From positions 1 to 64,000 of the IMG/VR virus record IMGVR_UViG_3300032132_000439: a DNA stretch of 64,000 bases. One strand, given 5' to 3'. The stretch is from a virus. Positions 49,224 to 56,197 of the stretch are shown one piece after another (position 1 is the stretch's first letter; the number at the start of each line of letters is the position of its first letter). Under the pieces are notes generated by a model that was not told where the DNA came from, ran no database searches, and was given only the letters and a program-made list of their open reading frames with translations. Made by a program: the position numbers and the translations under genes.

Positions 49224-49260
49224 TGGCCGGGCGAGGGATGCCAGTCCCTATGACCCCGGC
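49224..49260 (-). promoter_or_regulatory. RNA hairpin with CTGGCA loop
   Basis: Minus strand: GGCCGGG and CCCGGCC form the base, an asymmetric internal loop follows, then AGGGA / TCCCT closes the loop CTGGCA (49238-49243). The plus-strand direction ends in TTTTT after the stem, so the same element could also be a terminator on that strand. It lies upstream of CAACTTGGAGAG and the exonuclease gene. Confidence 0.7.
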
Positions 49261-49264
49261 CTTT

Positions 49265-49453
49265 TTATTGCCCGGATTTTTGCTTGGTTATGAAAAACGC
49301 CGCTTTGTCTTTGAGGGCTTGTTTGTTGTTCACCAATTTTCGATAGTCAGGCAGGGAAACAACGTCCCTGCCCTCAATTTCCACCAGCTCCGCATCATTG
49401 GTGATCACATCTTGGAACACCTTCGGTAGTGGGGCTTGATGTGTGACTACCAA
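49265..49453 (-). CDS. Small phage protein, unknown, 62 residues
   Basis: MVVTHQAPLPKVFQDVITNDAELVE... then Lys-rich end (KALKDKAAFFITKQKSG-like). Overlaps the end of the SSB-like gene by about seven bases, so the two are coupled. No family recognised. Confidence 0.5.
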   Translation of the reverse strand: MVVTHQAPLPKVFQDVITNDAELVEIEGRDVVSLPDYRKLVNNKQALKDKAAFFITKQKSGQ

Positions 49454-49989
49454 GGTTGTGCGCCATTATTGGCGGTTTGCGCTGGCGTGTCGGTTGCGCC
49501 GTTCATATGCGGTGGCTTTTCACCAGAGGCCGCATTTTGTGCCGGAGCCGTTGCCGCTGACGGGTGAATGAAATGCTTGATTTCATTGCTCGCCTCATAG
49601 CCGTTTTTAGGCGGGTTAACTGCAAGCTCAACAATGAAAGGCAAGCCAATCAATTGATCAGTTTCACCCGGTGCATTCTGACCAAAGCCCGTTGCAATAC
49701 TGGCTTCACCGTAAAGGCGGCGACCTTTGCGCGCATAACCTTCGCTCGGGTGAACCACTGGGTAACGGAACAGGATTTGCCGCCCTGCTTGGTCACCGTC
49801 AGTGATTTCAATCATCATGTGTACGGTGTACTTGTCAGTATGCTCACCGTTATCAATCGCCTCTTTCTCTTTAGGCGCGCGGCGGGAAGCTATGAATTTG
49901 CCGGGGTATTTGCCAGCCGGGATTGGTGTAAAGCGATCCGCGTCAATTGCCTCTTGTGCATCAAATCCGCCATTAGGTAGTGCTACCAT
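49447..49989 (-). CDS. DUF669-like single-strand-binding protein
   Basis: 180 residues. IPAGKYPGKFIASRRAPKEKEA near residue 22 and MMIEITDGDQAGRQILFRYPVVHP near 58 fit the DUF669 group of phage SSB-like OB-fold proteins, followed by a Pro/Ala/Asn/Gly-rich disordered tail. Such proteins cover ssDNA in phage replication and recombination. It lies next to the Sak4-like ATPase, a usual pairing. Confidence 0.75.
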   Translation of the reverse strand: MVALPNGGFDAQEAIDADRFTPIPAGKYPGKFIASRRAPKEKEAIDNGEHTDKYTVHMMIEITDGDQAGRQILFRYPVVHPSEGYARKGRRLYGEASIATGFGQNAPGETDQLIGLPFIVELAVNPPKNGYEASNEIKHFIHPSAATAPAQNAASGEKPPHMNGATDTPAQTANNGAQPW

Positions 49990-50010
49990 TTTAAATCTCC
50001 AAGTTGTTGC

Positions 50011-50030
50011 GTAAGGGTGCCAGCCCTTAC
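50011..50030 (-). promoter_or_regulatory. RNA hairpin with CTGGCA loop
   Basis: Minus strand: GTAAGGG and CCCTTAC pair perfectly around CTGGCA (50018-50023). It lies between the ATPase stop and the ribosome-binding block CAACTTGGAGA of the DUF669-like gene. Confidence 0.8.
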
Positions 50031-50040
50031 ATTTCGCCGG

Positions 50041-50973
50041 TTAAGCGGCTGGCGTTTCAGTTGTTGTTGATTGGGTGTCAGGCGCGCCGTTGTCGGCAAG
50101 CTGCTCCGCTTCAACGGCGGCGCTAGCCTCTTGCTCTTCCGTAAGCACTGGCTCAGGTATTGCGGTTGGTGGCGTATCCATGCCCGGGAAGTAATCGGCC
50201 AAAACCTTATATCCCTGAGCTTCGTGATAAACGACCTCAGTAGGTGTTTTGTAACGCGACTTAGCGACAAACCCCGGGCGCTCTTCAAGATAGATCACGC
50301 GGGTTCCGTGGCCTTCCGCGTGGCTATGTTTCTTGTTGAAGCCACCCTCTTGCGTCTTGATGACTTTTTTCTGATTAATGAAGCCAACCATATCAACATC
50401 ATCAACAAGAAGATCGACCACCTTTTTGTGAAGGCGCGGAACATAGCGGTCATAACCTTCCGTTCCCGGCTCGTCGAAACGCTTAATGTCAAAGTGCGCT
50501 AAGATCACAATGGCCATGTTGCGAACGGTGCGCAGCTTGTTGAGCATGCGTAAAACGTCAGCGAACTTGTCTTTATAGGCGATATAGCCTTTGCCATATC
50601 CCGGCTCTTCAATGTCAGGCCAACCGTTTTCAGCGCAAACTTTGCTGATAATCATCGGTTCAAGCTTGTCGATTGTGTCGATCACAAGGGTTTTGCGATC
50701 ATGGGGCTCAGTGCCCAACATGCGCAAATAATCGACAAACTGATCATAACCAGTGCCTTTAATGTCCTGCCCGTCACCTGTTTTGGAATCTTGCACAAGT
50801 GGAAAACTGAAAACCTCAGTATCCGCTGGCAACCCCTCCTCAGTGAAGATGAAAGCCGGGTTGGGAAATTCGCTTGCAAGGCTGGTTTTCCCAAGCCCTG
50901 CAGTGCTGTAGAACAAACAACGCGGTGGCTTCACGTTCTTTGTTGTCTTCAACATTTCCATTAATTTTGCCAT
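50041..50973 (-). CDS. Sak4-like RecA/AAA ATPase (recombination)
   Basis: 310 residues. Walker A FYSTAGLGKTSLAS near residue 23, a hydrophobic Walker B-like LVIDTIDKLEPM near 95, and later IVILAHFDIKRF. N-terminal 230 residues form a RecA-type core; the last 60 are Glu/Thr/Ala-rich. This matches the Sak4 single-strand-annealing ATPase group found with DUF669 SSBs and exonucleases. First gene of the minus-strand early operon. ATG at 50973 is preceded by a TTGGAGAG sequence. Confidence 0.8.
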   Translation of the reverse strand: MAKLMEMLKTTKNVKPPRCLFYSTAGLGKTSLASEFPNPAFIFTEEGLPADTEVFSFPLVQDSKTGDGQDIKGTGYDQFVDYLRMLGTEPHDRKTLVIDTIDKLEPMIISKVCAENGWPDIEEPGYGKGYIAYKDKFADVLRMLNKLRTVRNMAIVILAHFDIKRFDEPGTEGYDRYVPRLHKKVVDLLVDDVDMVGFINQKKVIKTQEGGFNKKHSHAEGHGTRVIYLEERPGFVAKSRYKTPTEVVYHEAQGYKVLADYFPGMDTPPTAIPEPVLTEEQEASAAVEAEQLADNGAPDTQSTTTETPAA

Positions 50974-51179
50974 TTTCTAACTCTCCAAAAATGTAAACAA
51001 ATCGTTACGTTTTTGCGTAATTGGTATTTTTTTGCTTGCAATAAACGCCTGAGCGTATAGAAGATTAGGCTGCAATAAAAAAACGACGCTTACCAAATCG
51101 GTAACATGCTGCAAGAATTATCAATATTGGTAATTTTTGCAAGCGACAAAATCATAAATAGTGGAGTAAAAATACTGTA
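50974..51179. promoter_or_regulatory. Repressor-early promoter operator region
   Basis: Minus strand: -35 TTGCAG (51109-51114), 16-base spacer, -10 TAAGCG (51087-51092). The operator TTACCA-AAT-CGGTAA (51090-51104, one mismatch) lies between them. Half-operators occur at 51127-51133 (TTGGTAA) and 51018-51027 (TAATTGGTAT). This is a divergent switch between the early operon and the repressor. The repressor's own promoter was not identified clearly. Confidence 0.6.
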
Positions 51180-51830
51180 ATGTTAGAACAAGCCAGTACA
51201 ATCAAGAGGTTACGGAAATTACGCGGCTTAACTCAGGGTGATTTAGCCCAGCTAATCGCAGAGAATACCGACCTCGAAACAACAACCGCCACGATTTCAC
51301 GCATTGAGCGCGGTGATCGCCAGTTGACCGCAAAATGGATCAAGGCATTTTCGCAAGCGCTTGAGGTTGATGAATACACAATCATAACGGGCAAGGCCGA
51401 CATACCGGAAAGCACCGGCGAAAGCTCAGGCATTCCCGTTGCCGGAAGATTGAGCGCTGAAACGTGGTCGAGTAGCAAAGCTAGCAAAAGCGCATTCAAA
51501 ACGGTTCCGGTTATCCCAACCGACGAATATAGAGACTATTCACATAGCGCTTTTGAGCTGGAAGAAAACAGCGGCGTTGAGGAGCTAACGAACGGGTGTG
51601 CTATTACAGTTCCCTATTACGATGCGCGGGTGAACCCAACACCCGGCGATCTGGTTGTTGTTCGCTTCACTCAAGGCGCGCAACCTGAGCGTATTTACCG
51701 CACTTGTGCCGGGGAATTAATTCGTGATCGCCTCACAAATACCGTTCAGCTTAGCGTGGCCGGGGTTTTGTACGAAGTGGAAAAAGCCGACCTATTGGGT
51801 AAAATTACTGCAATTTATAGACAAGTTTAA
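51180..51830 (+). CDS. CI-like repressor: XRE HTH plus S24-type C-terminal domain
   Basis: 216 residues. Residues ~5-65 form an XRE HTH (IKRLRKLRGLTQGDLAQLIAENTD... TISRIERGDRQLT). Residues ~85-210 have the LexA/CI fold: IPVAGRLSAE cleavage-region-like stretch, AFELEENSGVEEL-NG-AITVPYYDA where the catalytic Ser loop would be, and PGDLVVVRF. The Ser-Met and Lys of self-cleaving members are not clearly conserved (SG and an Arg-containing QPERIYR instead), so self-cleavage is doubtful. It faces the early operon across the operators, so it is the best candidate for the operator-binding repressor. Confidence 0.8.
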   Translation: MLEQASTIKRLRKLRGLTQGDLAQLIAENTDLETTTATISRIERGDRQLTAKWIKAFSQALEVDEYTIITGKADIPESTGESSGIPVAGRLSAETWSSSKASKSAFKTVPVIPTDEYRDYSHSAFELEENSGVEELTNGCAITVPYYDARVNPTPGDLVVVRFTQGAQPERIYRTCAGELIRDRLTNTVQLSVAGVLYEVEKADLLGKITAIYRQV

Positions 51831-51838
51831 TAAAAAGG

Positions 51839-51866
51839 TTGACATAATTCACCGTATTGGTAAATT
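51839..51866 (+). promoter_or_regulatory. Early plus-strand promoter with operator
   Basis: -35 TTGACA (51839-51844), exactly 16-base spacer, -10 TAAATT (51861-51866). The operator half GTATTGGTAAAT overlaps the -10 and a related TTCACCG arm lies to its left. This is the cleanest promoter of the recurring type and drives the HD-domain gene and everything to the integrase. Confidence 0.7.
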
Positions 51867-51892
51867 TTCCAAATCAACTTGGAGAGGCCCAT

Positions 51893-52510
51893 ATGGATTT
51901 ACACCACGAAACGGCTGGCACCGTTTTCAACAAAAAGATGATTTCAGGTCGGCTTGTCGATATCCTGAACCCAACGACGGATGATATAATTTTCAGTGAT
52001 ATCATTCACGCGCTTTGCGGGATAACTCGATACGACAACCACACAACGCGCCCAGTTATGCTTTCTGAGCATTCCCTATATGTCGGGCATTTGATGCGAA
52101 GCATCGCCCCGGTGGGTGAGCGGGAAGAATATCAGCGCCACGGGCTTGCGCATGATTTCCACGAATACGCGCTAGGCGATCAAACAACGCCGGTGAACAA
52201 GGCTGTAACGCACCTTGCTGGCATTGATGGATTTGGGATGCTCAAGGCGCGTTGGGATTCTGTGATCTTTGAAGCCCTTGGAATGACCCCACCAACTGAC
52301 GCAATAATTGAAGCGGTAAAATGGTGCGACCGGCAAGTTTTCATCGCTGAATATCAAGCGTATATTTACGATCCTAAGCCGACCGATATTGGCCTTGAAG
52401 AATGGCCAGACGACATTGTGGATTTGGACAAAATGCGCGATTCATGGCTTCACATTTCCCCACATCGAGAATTTGCGCGCATAGCTGTTAAGTGCTTCGC
52501 AAACATCTAA
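51893..52510 (+). CDS. HD-domain phosphohydrolase (YfbR-like nucleotidase)
   Basis: 205 residues from the ATG at 51893. RPVMLSEHSLYVG with its His near residue 63 and GLAHDFHEYALGD near residue 92 are the HD-type metal-binding motifs; KWCDRQVFIAEYQAY follows. The family includes 5'-deoxynucleotidases and phage proteins of nucleotide metabolism. The mRNA start contains the CTGGCA-loop hairpin at codons 6-11. Early expression fits a role in nucleotide supply. Confidence 0.75.
   Translation: MDLHHETAGTVFNKKMISGRLVDILNPTTDDIIFSDIIHALCGITRYDNHTTRPVMLSEHSLYVGHLMRSIAPVGEREEYQRHGLAHDFHEYALGDQTTPVNKAVTHLAGIDGFGMLKARWDSVIFEALGMTPPTDAIIEAVKWCDRQVFIAEYQAYIYDPKPTDIGLEEWPDDIVDLDKMRDSWLHISPHREFARIAVKCFANI
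51909..51926 (+). promoter_or_regulatory. RNA hairpin with CTGGCA loop inside the HD gene start
   Basis: AAACGG and CCGTTT form a 6-bp stem, loop CTGGCA (51915-51920). It is in codons 6-11 of the HD gene, 16 bases after the ATG. The stem therefore also encodes protein (TAGT-V). It could modulate initiation by masking or by protein binding. Confidence 0.65.
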
Positions 52511-52526
52511 CACGGCTGGCACCGTG
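52511..52526 (+). promoter_or_regulatory. RNA hairpin with CTGGCA loop
   Basis: CACGG and CCGTG form a 5-bp stem, loop CTGGCA (52516-52521). It directly follows the HD stop and precedes the CAACTTGGAGA block of the gene at 52557. Confidence 0.7.
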
Positions 52527-52556
52527 AAAATCTGACTATCAACTTGGAGAACTAAA

Positions 52557-53090
52557 ATGAACACAATCTTATCTTCCGAAATTTCCCACAAAATCATAGG
52601 TCACTATTTCGGTGCAAACCGGCAAGCGATGATTGATGAAGCGCATGTGCTTTCTCAAAAGGTCTATGAGGCAACTGTGCCCGAAGGCGTTCGCGATGCA
52701 ATGGGCATGGCCGCTGAGGGGATTTTTGAACCTTGTGACGAACTATCAATTCACATTGGCCGTGAAAAAGCTTTCAACCTACCTTTGAAAAATCCGGTTC
52801 CATCGTGCGCGGTTCTTGAGAACACGATTGTTATCTCAAGAGAAAGCAATGCGGTGCTATTTAAAGAGCTTGAAAAGGCCTTTAAAAAATTTGATGCCGC
52901 CGAAAAAACTGTCAGCGCCGCTGTTGACACTGTTCTGACTGCGATCACCCCATTTGCCACGGTTGAAGAGCTTGTTGCTCACTGGCCGGAATTGGCTGAA
53001 ATCATTGAAGTTCCCGAAACGAAATTTAGCGGCGGTGAAAAGACAAACATCACCAAAGCAAAAACAGCGCTTGAAGCATTGGCCGCGTAA
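52557..53090 (+). CDS. Phage early protein, unknown, 177 residues
   Basis: ATG 52557 with CAACTTGGAGAACTAAA upstream. Alpha-helical, with SREKAFNLPL-like middle and a Lys/Ala-rich C-terminal helix. A central ELEKAFKKFDAAEKTVSAAVDTVLTAI part has coiled-coil character. No family recognised. Confidence 0.55.
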   Translation: MNTILSSEISHKIIGHYFGANRQAMIDEAHVLSQKVYEATVPEGVRDAMGMAAEGIFEPCDELSIHIGREKAFNLPLKNPVPSCAVLENTIVISRESNAVLFKELEKAFKKFDAAEKTVSAAVDTVLTAITPFATVEELVAHWPELAEIIEVPETKFSGGEKTNITKAKTALEALAA

Positions 53091-53221
53091 TGCAGAGCGA
53101 TGGTTGCGCACTTTGTTTCCTGCTCGGCGCGTGGCTCCACTCGGTTGGCTTTACCCTTGCGGGGGTATTGCTGGCCGCGTTGGCGCTTGGTTACTTCTTC
53201 GGGGGTAATACACCCGCATGA
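53090..53221 (+). CDS. Small membrane protein, 43 residues
   Basis: ATG at 53090 overlaps the previous stop (TAATG). MQSDGCALCFLLGAWLHSV then a hydrophobic run (FTLAGVLLAALALGYFFGG) to the stop at 53221, overlapping the next start. Unknown function. Confidence 0.55.
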   Translation: MQSDGCALCFLLGAWLHSVGFTLAGVLLAALALGYFFGGNTPA

Positions 53222-53418
53222 CCGCTAAGCTGAAAATTACACGCACGCAAATTAATGCTGTGGCCGCTGTGGCCATGCAAAATGATATCGCCATCTGTGT
53301 TGAGCATGAAGGGCTCAAGCTGACCGTCTATCCTGACACAAAGGTCGGTGATAGGGTTGAAGACGCAAGCCAATCGAGCTTGGACAAATGGCGCAAAAAC
53401 AAAGGCAAAAAGCAATGA
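53218..53418 (+). CDS. Small phage protein, unknown, 66 residues
   Basis: Beta-rich N-terminal half (LKITRTQINAVAAVAMQND; ICVEHEGLKLTVYPDTK) and a basic C-terminal helix. Overlaps both neighbours by four bases, directly before the integrase. It may be an excisionase-like or regulatory partner; size and position are the only support. Confidence 0.5.
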   Translation: MTAKLKITRTQINAVAAVAMQNDIAICVEHEGLKLTVYPDTKVGDRVEDASQSSLDKWRKNKGKKQ

Positions 53419-54410
53419 CGAAAGTTAACCTTGAAGGCTTGCACATTGTTAAGGTGCGATCAAAGTCGGGTAAACGGGTTGAATATCATTACGCCTTTCG
53501 TGGCGGTCCTCGCCTCACCGAAAAGCCCGGGACCGCTGCTTACTTGAGAGAGTTCCAACGCTTCGCCAAGGCAAAGCCGGTTGAAGCACTGGGCTCCGTT
53601 AGCGCTCTTATTGAAGACTATCGCCGGAGCGCGAAATTCCTGAAACTGGCCACATCAACTAAGCGATCCTATACCACGGCCCTTGATCGCATTGGCGCTG
53701 AATTTGGGACCATGCCGATTGAAGCCCTTGAAGAAAGAGGCTCCCGAGCAGAGATTTTATTATGGCGCGACGAAATCGCCGCCGAAACACCGCGCACCGC
53801 TGACAACACCGTCACCGTGTTTGCCCGGGTGCTTGCAATCGCCGTGGATCGCGAAATGATTATGCGCCACCCATTGCAGAACATTGAAAAGGTCAGCAAA
53901 GCATCAAGGCGCGATGTTATCTGGTTGGACGATCAAATACAGACAATCATGGCGAAATCGCCTCAGACGATCCGTGAGGCGTTTCTATTGGCTTTGCATA
54001 GTGGACAACGCAAAGGCGATCTAATGGCCATGACGTGGGATCAATGGGACGGGGAAGCGCTAAAATTCAAACAGGGCAAGACCGGCGCGGTTGTCCACTT
54101 CAAACCGCACTCAGATTTGCGCAATATGTTGAACACCATGAAGCGGCCAAGCGTTCGCGTTCTGACCAATCAATCGGGTGTGCCTTGGAGCGGTGGGTTT
54201 GATGGCGTGTGGCGCAAGAACCTTCAAAAGCTGAATATCACCGGCCTAACATTTCACGACTTGCGGGGAACGTACATTACGACCGCATATCGCAACGGCA
54301 CCACAATTCCAAAGATCGCGGAAGTAAGCGGTCACAGTGAGCGTGATTGCCAGAGCATAATTCGCCAGCATTATCTGGCAACGGACGTGTTGAATGAAAC
54401 GCAAGTTTGA
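53415..54410 (+). CDS. int: Tyrosine-family integrase
   Basis: 331 residues. N-terminal arm/core-binding region (~1-170), then the catalytic domain: HSGQRKGDLMAM near residue 197 (Arg), FHDLRGTYITTAYRNG near 286 (HxxR), SGHSERDCQSIIRQHYLA near 310 with the terminal His and Tyr. It catalyses site-specific recombination between phage and host attachment sites. It ends ~270 bases before the tRNA fragment. Start ATG overlaps the previous stop. Confidence 0.92.
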   Translation: MTKVNLEGLHIVKVRSKSGKRVEYHYAFRGGPRLTEKPGTAAYLREFQRFAKAKPVEALGSVSALIEDYRRSAKFLKLATSTKRSYTTALDRIGAEFGTMPIEALEERGSRAEILLWRDEIAAETPRTADNTVTVFARVLAIAVDREMIMRHPLQNIEKVSKASRRDVIWLDDQIQTIMAKSPQTIREAFLLALHSGQRKGDLMAMTWDQWDGEALKFKQGKTGAVVHFKPHSDLRNMLNTMKRPSVRVLTNQSGVPWSGGFDGVWRKNLQKLNITGLTFHDLRGTYITTAYRNGTTIPKIAEVSGHSERDCQSIIRQHYLATDVLNETQV

Positions 54411-54679
54411 TCGCTCAGTTATCCAAAACGGTAAACTGTCGGACAACGTGCCGCCGGTGTATTTGACCCTTACAACTGCAGGTCACGACCGGGGTCATTT
54501 CTATGATCTTTTCTGCAGTAAAAACACCGCGAAAAAGAGAACAAAAGAGCAATTGCCCTGTAAAAAATGGCCTGTTTTTACACCAAACCACCCAAAAAGA
54601 ACAAAACAAGACTCCTCCCAAGTGCCTGTTTAACAATGCGGAATCAGCGTTTTTATACTTCAGAAAAGGGTAAGACCTA
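54411..54679. other. Phage right end, no clear gene, possible integrase arm sites
   Basis: 269 bases between integrase and att core. AGAACAAAA occurs at 54538-54546 and 54598-54606, 60 bases apart, in a region where arm-type integrase sites are expected. An inverted repeat TGTAAAAA/TTTTTACA lies at 54559-54582. A 79-codon frame from 54394 overlaps the integrase end but has no ribosome-binding site and looks non-coding. Confidence 0.4.
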
Positions 54680-54728
54680 CTGACTTCTAATCAGCAGGTT
54701 ACAGGTTCGAGTCCTGTCGGGATCACCA
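54680..54728 (+). other. attR: 3' fragment of tRNA-Arg(TCT)
   Basis: From 54680 the sequence has an anticodon stem-loop with anticodon TCT (54686-54688), variable region, T-arm 54701-54717 (ACAGG-TTCGAGT-CCTGT) and acceptor strand CGGGATC, discriminator A and CCA (54726-54728). The 5' half is missing and base 54679 (A) mispairs with 54695 (C), which places the phage-host junction at about 54680. The intact tRNA should lie at the left prophage end, outside the window. Confidence 0.75.
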
Positions 54729-54815
54729 TAATTATTGGAAATCAACAGCTTAGCGTGGCTAACCTACCTAAAGGTCACCATCGCCATCGGGCTCAGGCAC
54801 GTTTTCTGAAAGTGT

Positions 54816-55043
54816 TCAAATGAACATGCCCTGTTCATCACACTTGGAACATTTCATGCGTTCGCTGAAATGACGATCGCCAAGAGCTGGCACAAACTTA
54901 TGGGTCACACCACGAGCTGCACAGACAAAATCAATGTTGATTAGTTTGCGGCACCGGCAATGCATATTGTAATACACAGCAATCAACCGCATTCCAGCCC
55001 TTTTGGCCTGCCGCAATGTCTTTATTGATGATCTCATTGGCAC
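54816..55043 (-). CDS. Small protein with Cys pairs, unknown
   Basis: 75 residues. Basic start (RSSIKTLRQAKRAGMRLIAVYYN), two Cys (CRCR) near 31 and CSKC near the C-terminus, consistent with a zinc ribbon. It is just right of attR, so it is probably host DNA. A small zinc-ribbon protein of unknown function; a start slightly downstream (MRSS) is also possible. Confidence 0.45.
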   Translation of the reverse strand: MPMRSSIKTLRQAKRAGMRLIAVYYNMHCRCRKLINIDFVCAARGVTHKFVPALGDRHFSERMKCSKCDEQGMFI

Positions 55044-55277
55044 AAATTAACAAGAGAACAAAAATGGAACAAACTCGATTTGGATTCGGAGTTACTTTTC
55101 TAAAACCCAGCTCATTTCAGGAAGTTAACAATCGCACTGCTAGTTAGCAATTACTAGCGATCGCGGAGCCGATGTTTTAGGTTATACTTTCATTGGATCG
55201 GGTTTGTTTACCAACAGTTCCCCGATTAGTCAGCATTCCAGTGCTGCCTACTCCGTTACTAATATTTGAAGGCTACT
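55044..55277. other. Gene-free stretch
   Basis: AT-rich, about 230 bases. It contains AGAACAAAAATGGAACAAACTCG, a third occurrence of the AGAACAAAA word. No convincing promoter pair was found beyond general AT-richness. Confidence 0.3.
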
Positions 55278-56054
55278 ATGATCGATAGACGCAAATCGGA
55301 AATCCTATGGCACTACACATCGTTAGACACCCTTTATAAAATATGGGATTCAAAATCTCTATTGGCGTCAGACATTCGGGACCTAAACGATCGCAAAGAA
55401 TGGAAGGTTGCCTTCGAAGCGTTTCGTAGCTGGTCGCAGAAATCAAATAACCCCGCTGCACTGAAGTTGCTTGATGACAATCCGGAATTTGAAAACACAG
55501 CGGGCAACCAATCGAACAGGTCCATGGTAGTGTCTTTCTCTGCGAGGCGAGACAACCTTTCTATGTGGCGCGTCTACGGCAATATCCAAAATGGGGGGAA
55601 AGCAGAAGCCATCGGATTTGAGAAAAAGGACCTAATCTCAATTTGCAAGGCTCAAACAATTGGTGAACCCGGAAAGTGTGTCTATGAAATGGAAATCGCC
55701 CACGGGCTGCTTGAAGACCAACTTGGAAAACAGACTGAAAACTTCGAAACAGCAGCGTACTTTGCTGTTTGGCAATTAGCCCACTGGTTGAAAGATAAAG
55801 GCTTCAGCGATGAAGCAGAGTGGCGCATTCCAGTACCAGTTGAGTACGACGGACACCGTAAAAATGTGGGCATCATTGGCAACCGATTTAGGTATCCCAT
55901 AGACCTGCAAGGGGCTGAAATCCACGAGCTGGGCATTGCCGAAATTATGGGCGGACCCACCACCTCAAAGGAGCTATTGGCTGCGTTCGTAGAAAACGCC
56001 TACGGAAAACGCGACTTTCCAAAAACTGAGACATCTTCGATCCCGTTTGTGTAA
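55278..56054 (+). CDS. DUF2971 family protein
   Basis: 258 residues from the ATG at 55278 (GAAGG upstream). DUF2971 signature WHYTSLDTLYKIWDSKSLLASDIRDLNDRKEW near residues 11-42, MVVSFSARRDNLSMWRVYG near 80-100, EAEWRIPVPVEY near 175. The family has unknown function and often lies near variable or defence-like genes. It is adjacent to a phage integration site. Confidence 0.75.
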   Translation: MIDRRKSEILWHYTSLDTLYKIWDSKSLLASDIRDLNDRKEWKVAFEAFRSWSQKSNNPAALKLLDDNPEFENTAGNQSNRSMVVSFSARRDNLSMWRVYGNIQNGGKAEAIGFEKKDLISICKAQTIGEPGKCVYEMEIAHGLLEDQLGKQTENFETAAYFAVWQLAHWLKDKGFSDEAEWRIPVPVEYDGHRKNVGIIGNRFRYPIDLQGAEIHELGIAEIMGGPTTSKELLAAFVENAYGKRDFPKTETSSIPFV

Positions 56055-56180
56055 CTATCCGGCAGGCTTATGCCAAGCATCGAGGCGGTCTGTCACATCG
56101 CGGATGCCCTGTTTAACATCCCGAATATCCGACCGATATTCCTCACGCGCCCTAAAGGTTTCGTCCAGGTCAAATACCAC
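56055..56180 (-). pseudogene. Gene remnant, helical C-terminal fragment
   Basis: An open frame of about 41 codons with coding character (FDLDETFRAREEYRSD, then a helical EYRSDIRDVKQGIRDVTDRL-like part) ending TAG at 56055. The frame is preceded in frame by a TAG and lacks a good start codon. It looks like the last part of a longer gene that was lost. Non-coding chance remains. Confidence 0.35.
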
Positions 56181-56197
56181 AACAGAAATCTATTGCT

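Noticed and set aside
49224-49260. The 49.2 kb hairpin as simply a plus-strand terminator
   Set aside because: It does end in TTTTT on the plus strand, but no plus-strand gene lies upstream and the loop matches the other CTGGCA hairpins in minus-strand orientation, so a regulatory role is preferred.
54394-54633. 79-codon frame after the integrase
   Set aside because: No ribosome-binding site, overlap with integrase end and low-complexity, Lys-rich composition; likely non-coding phage end.
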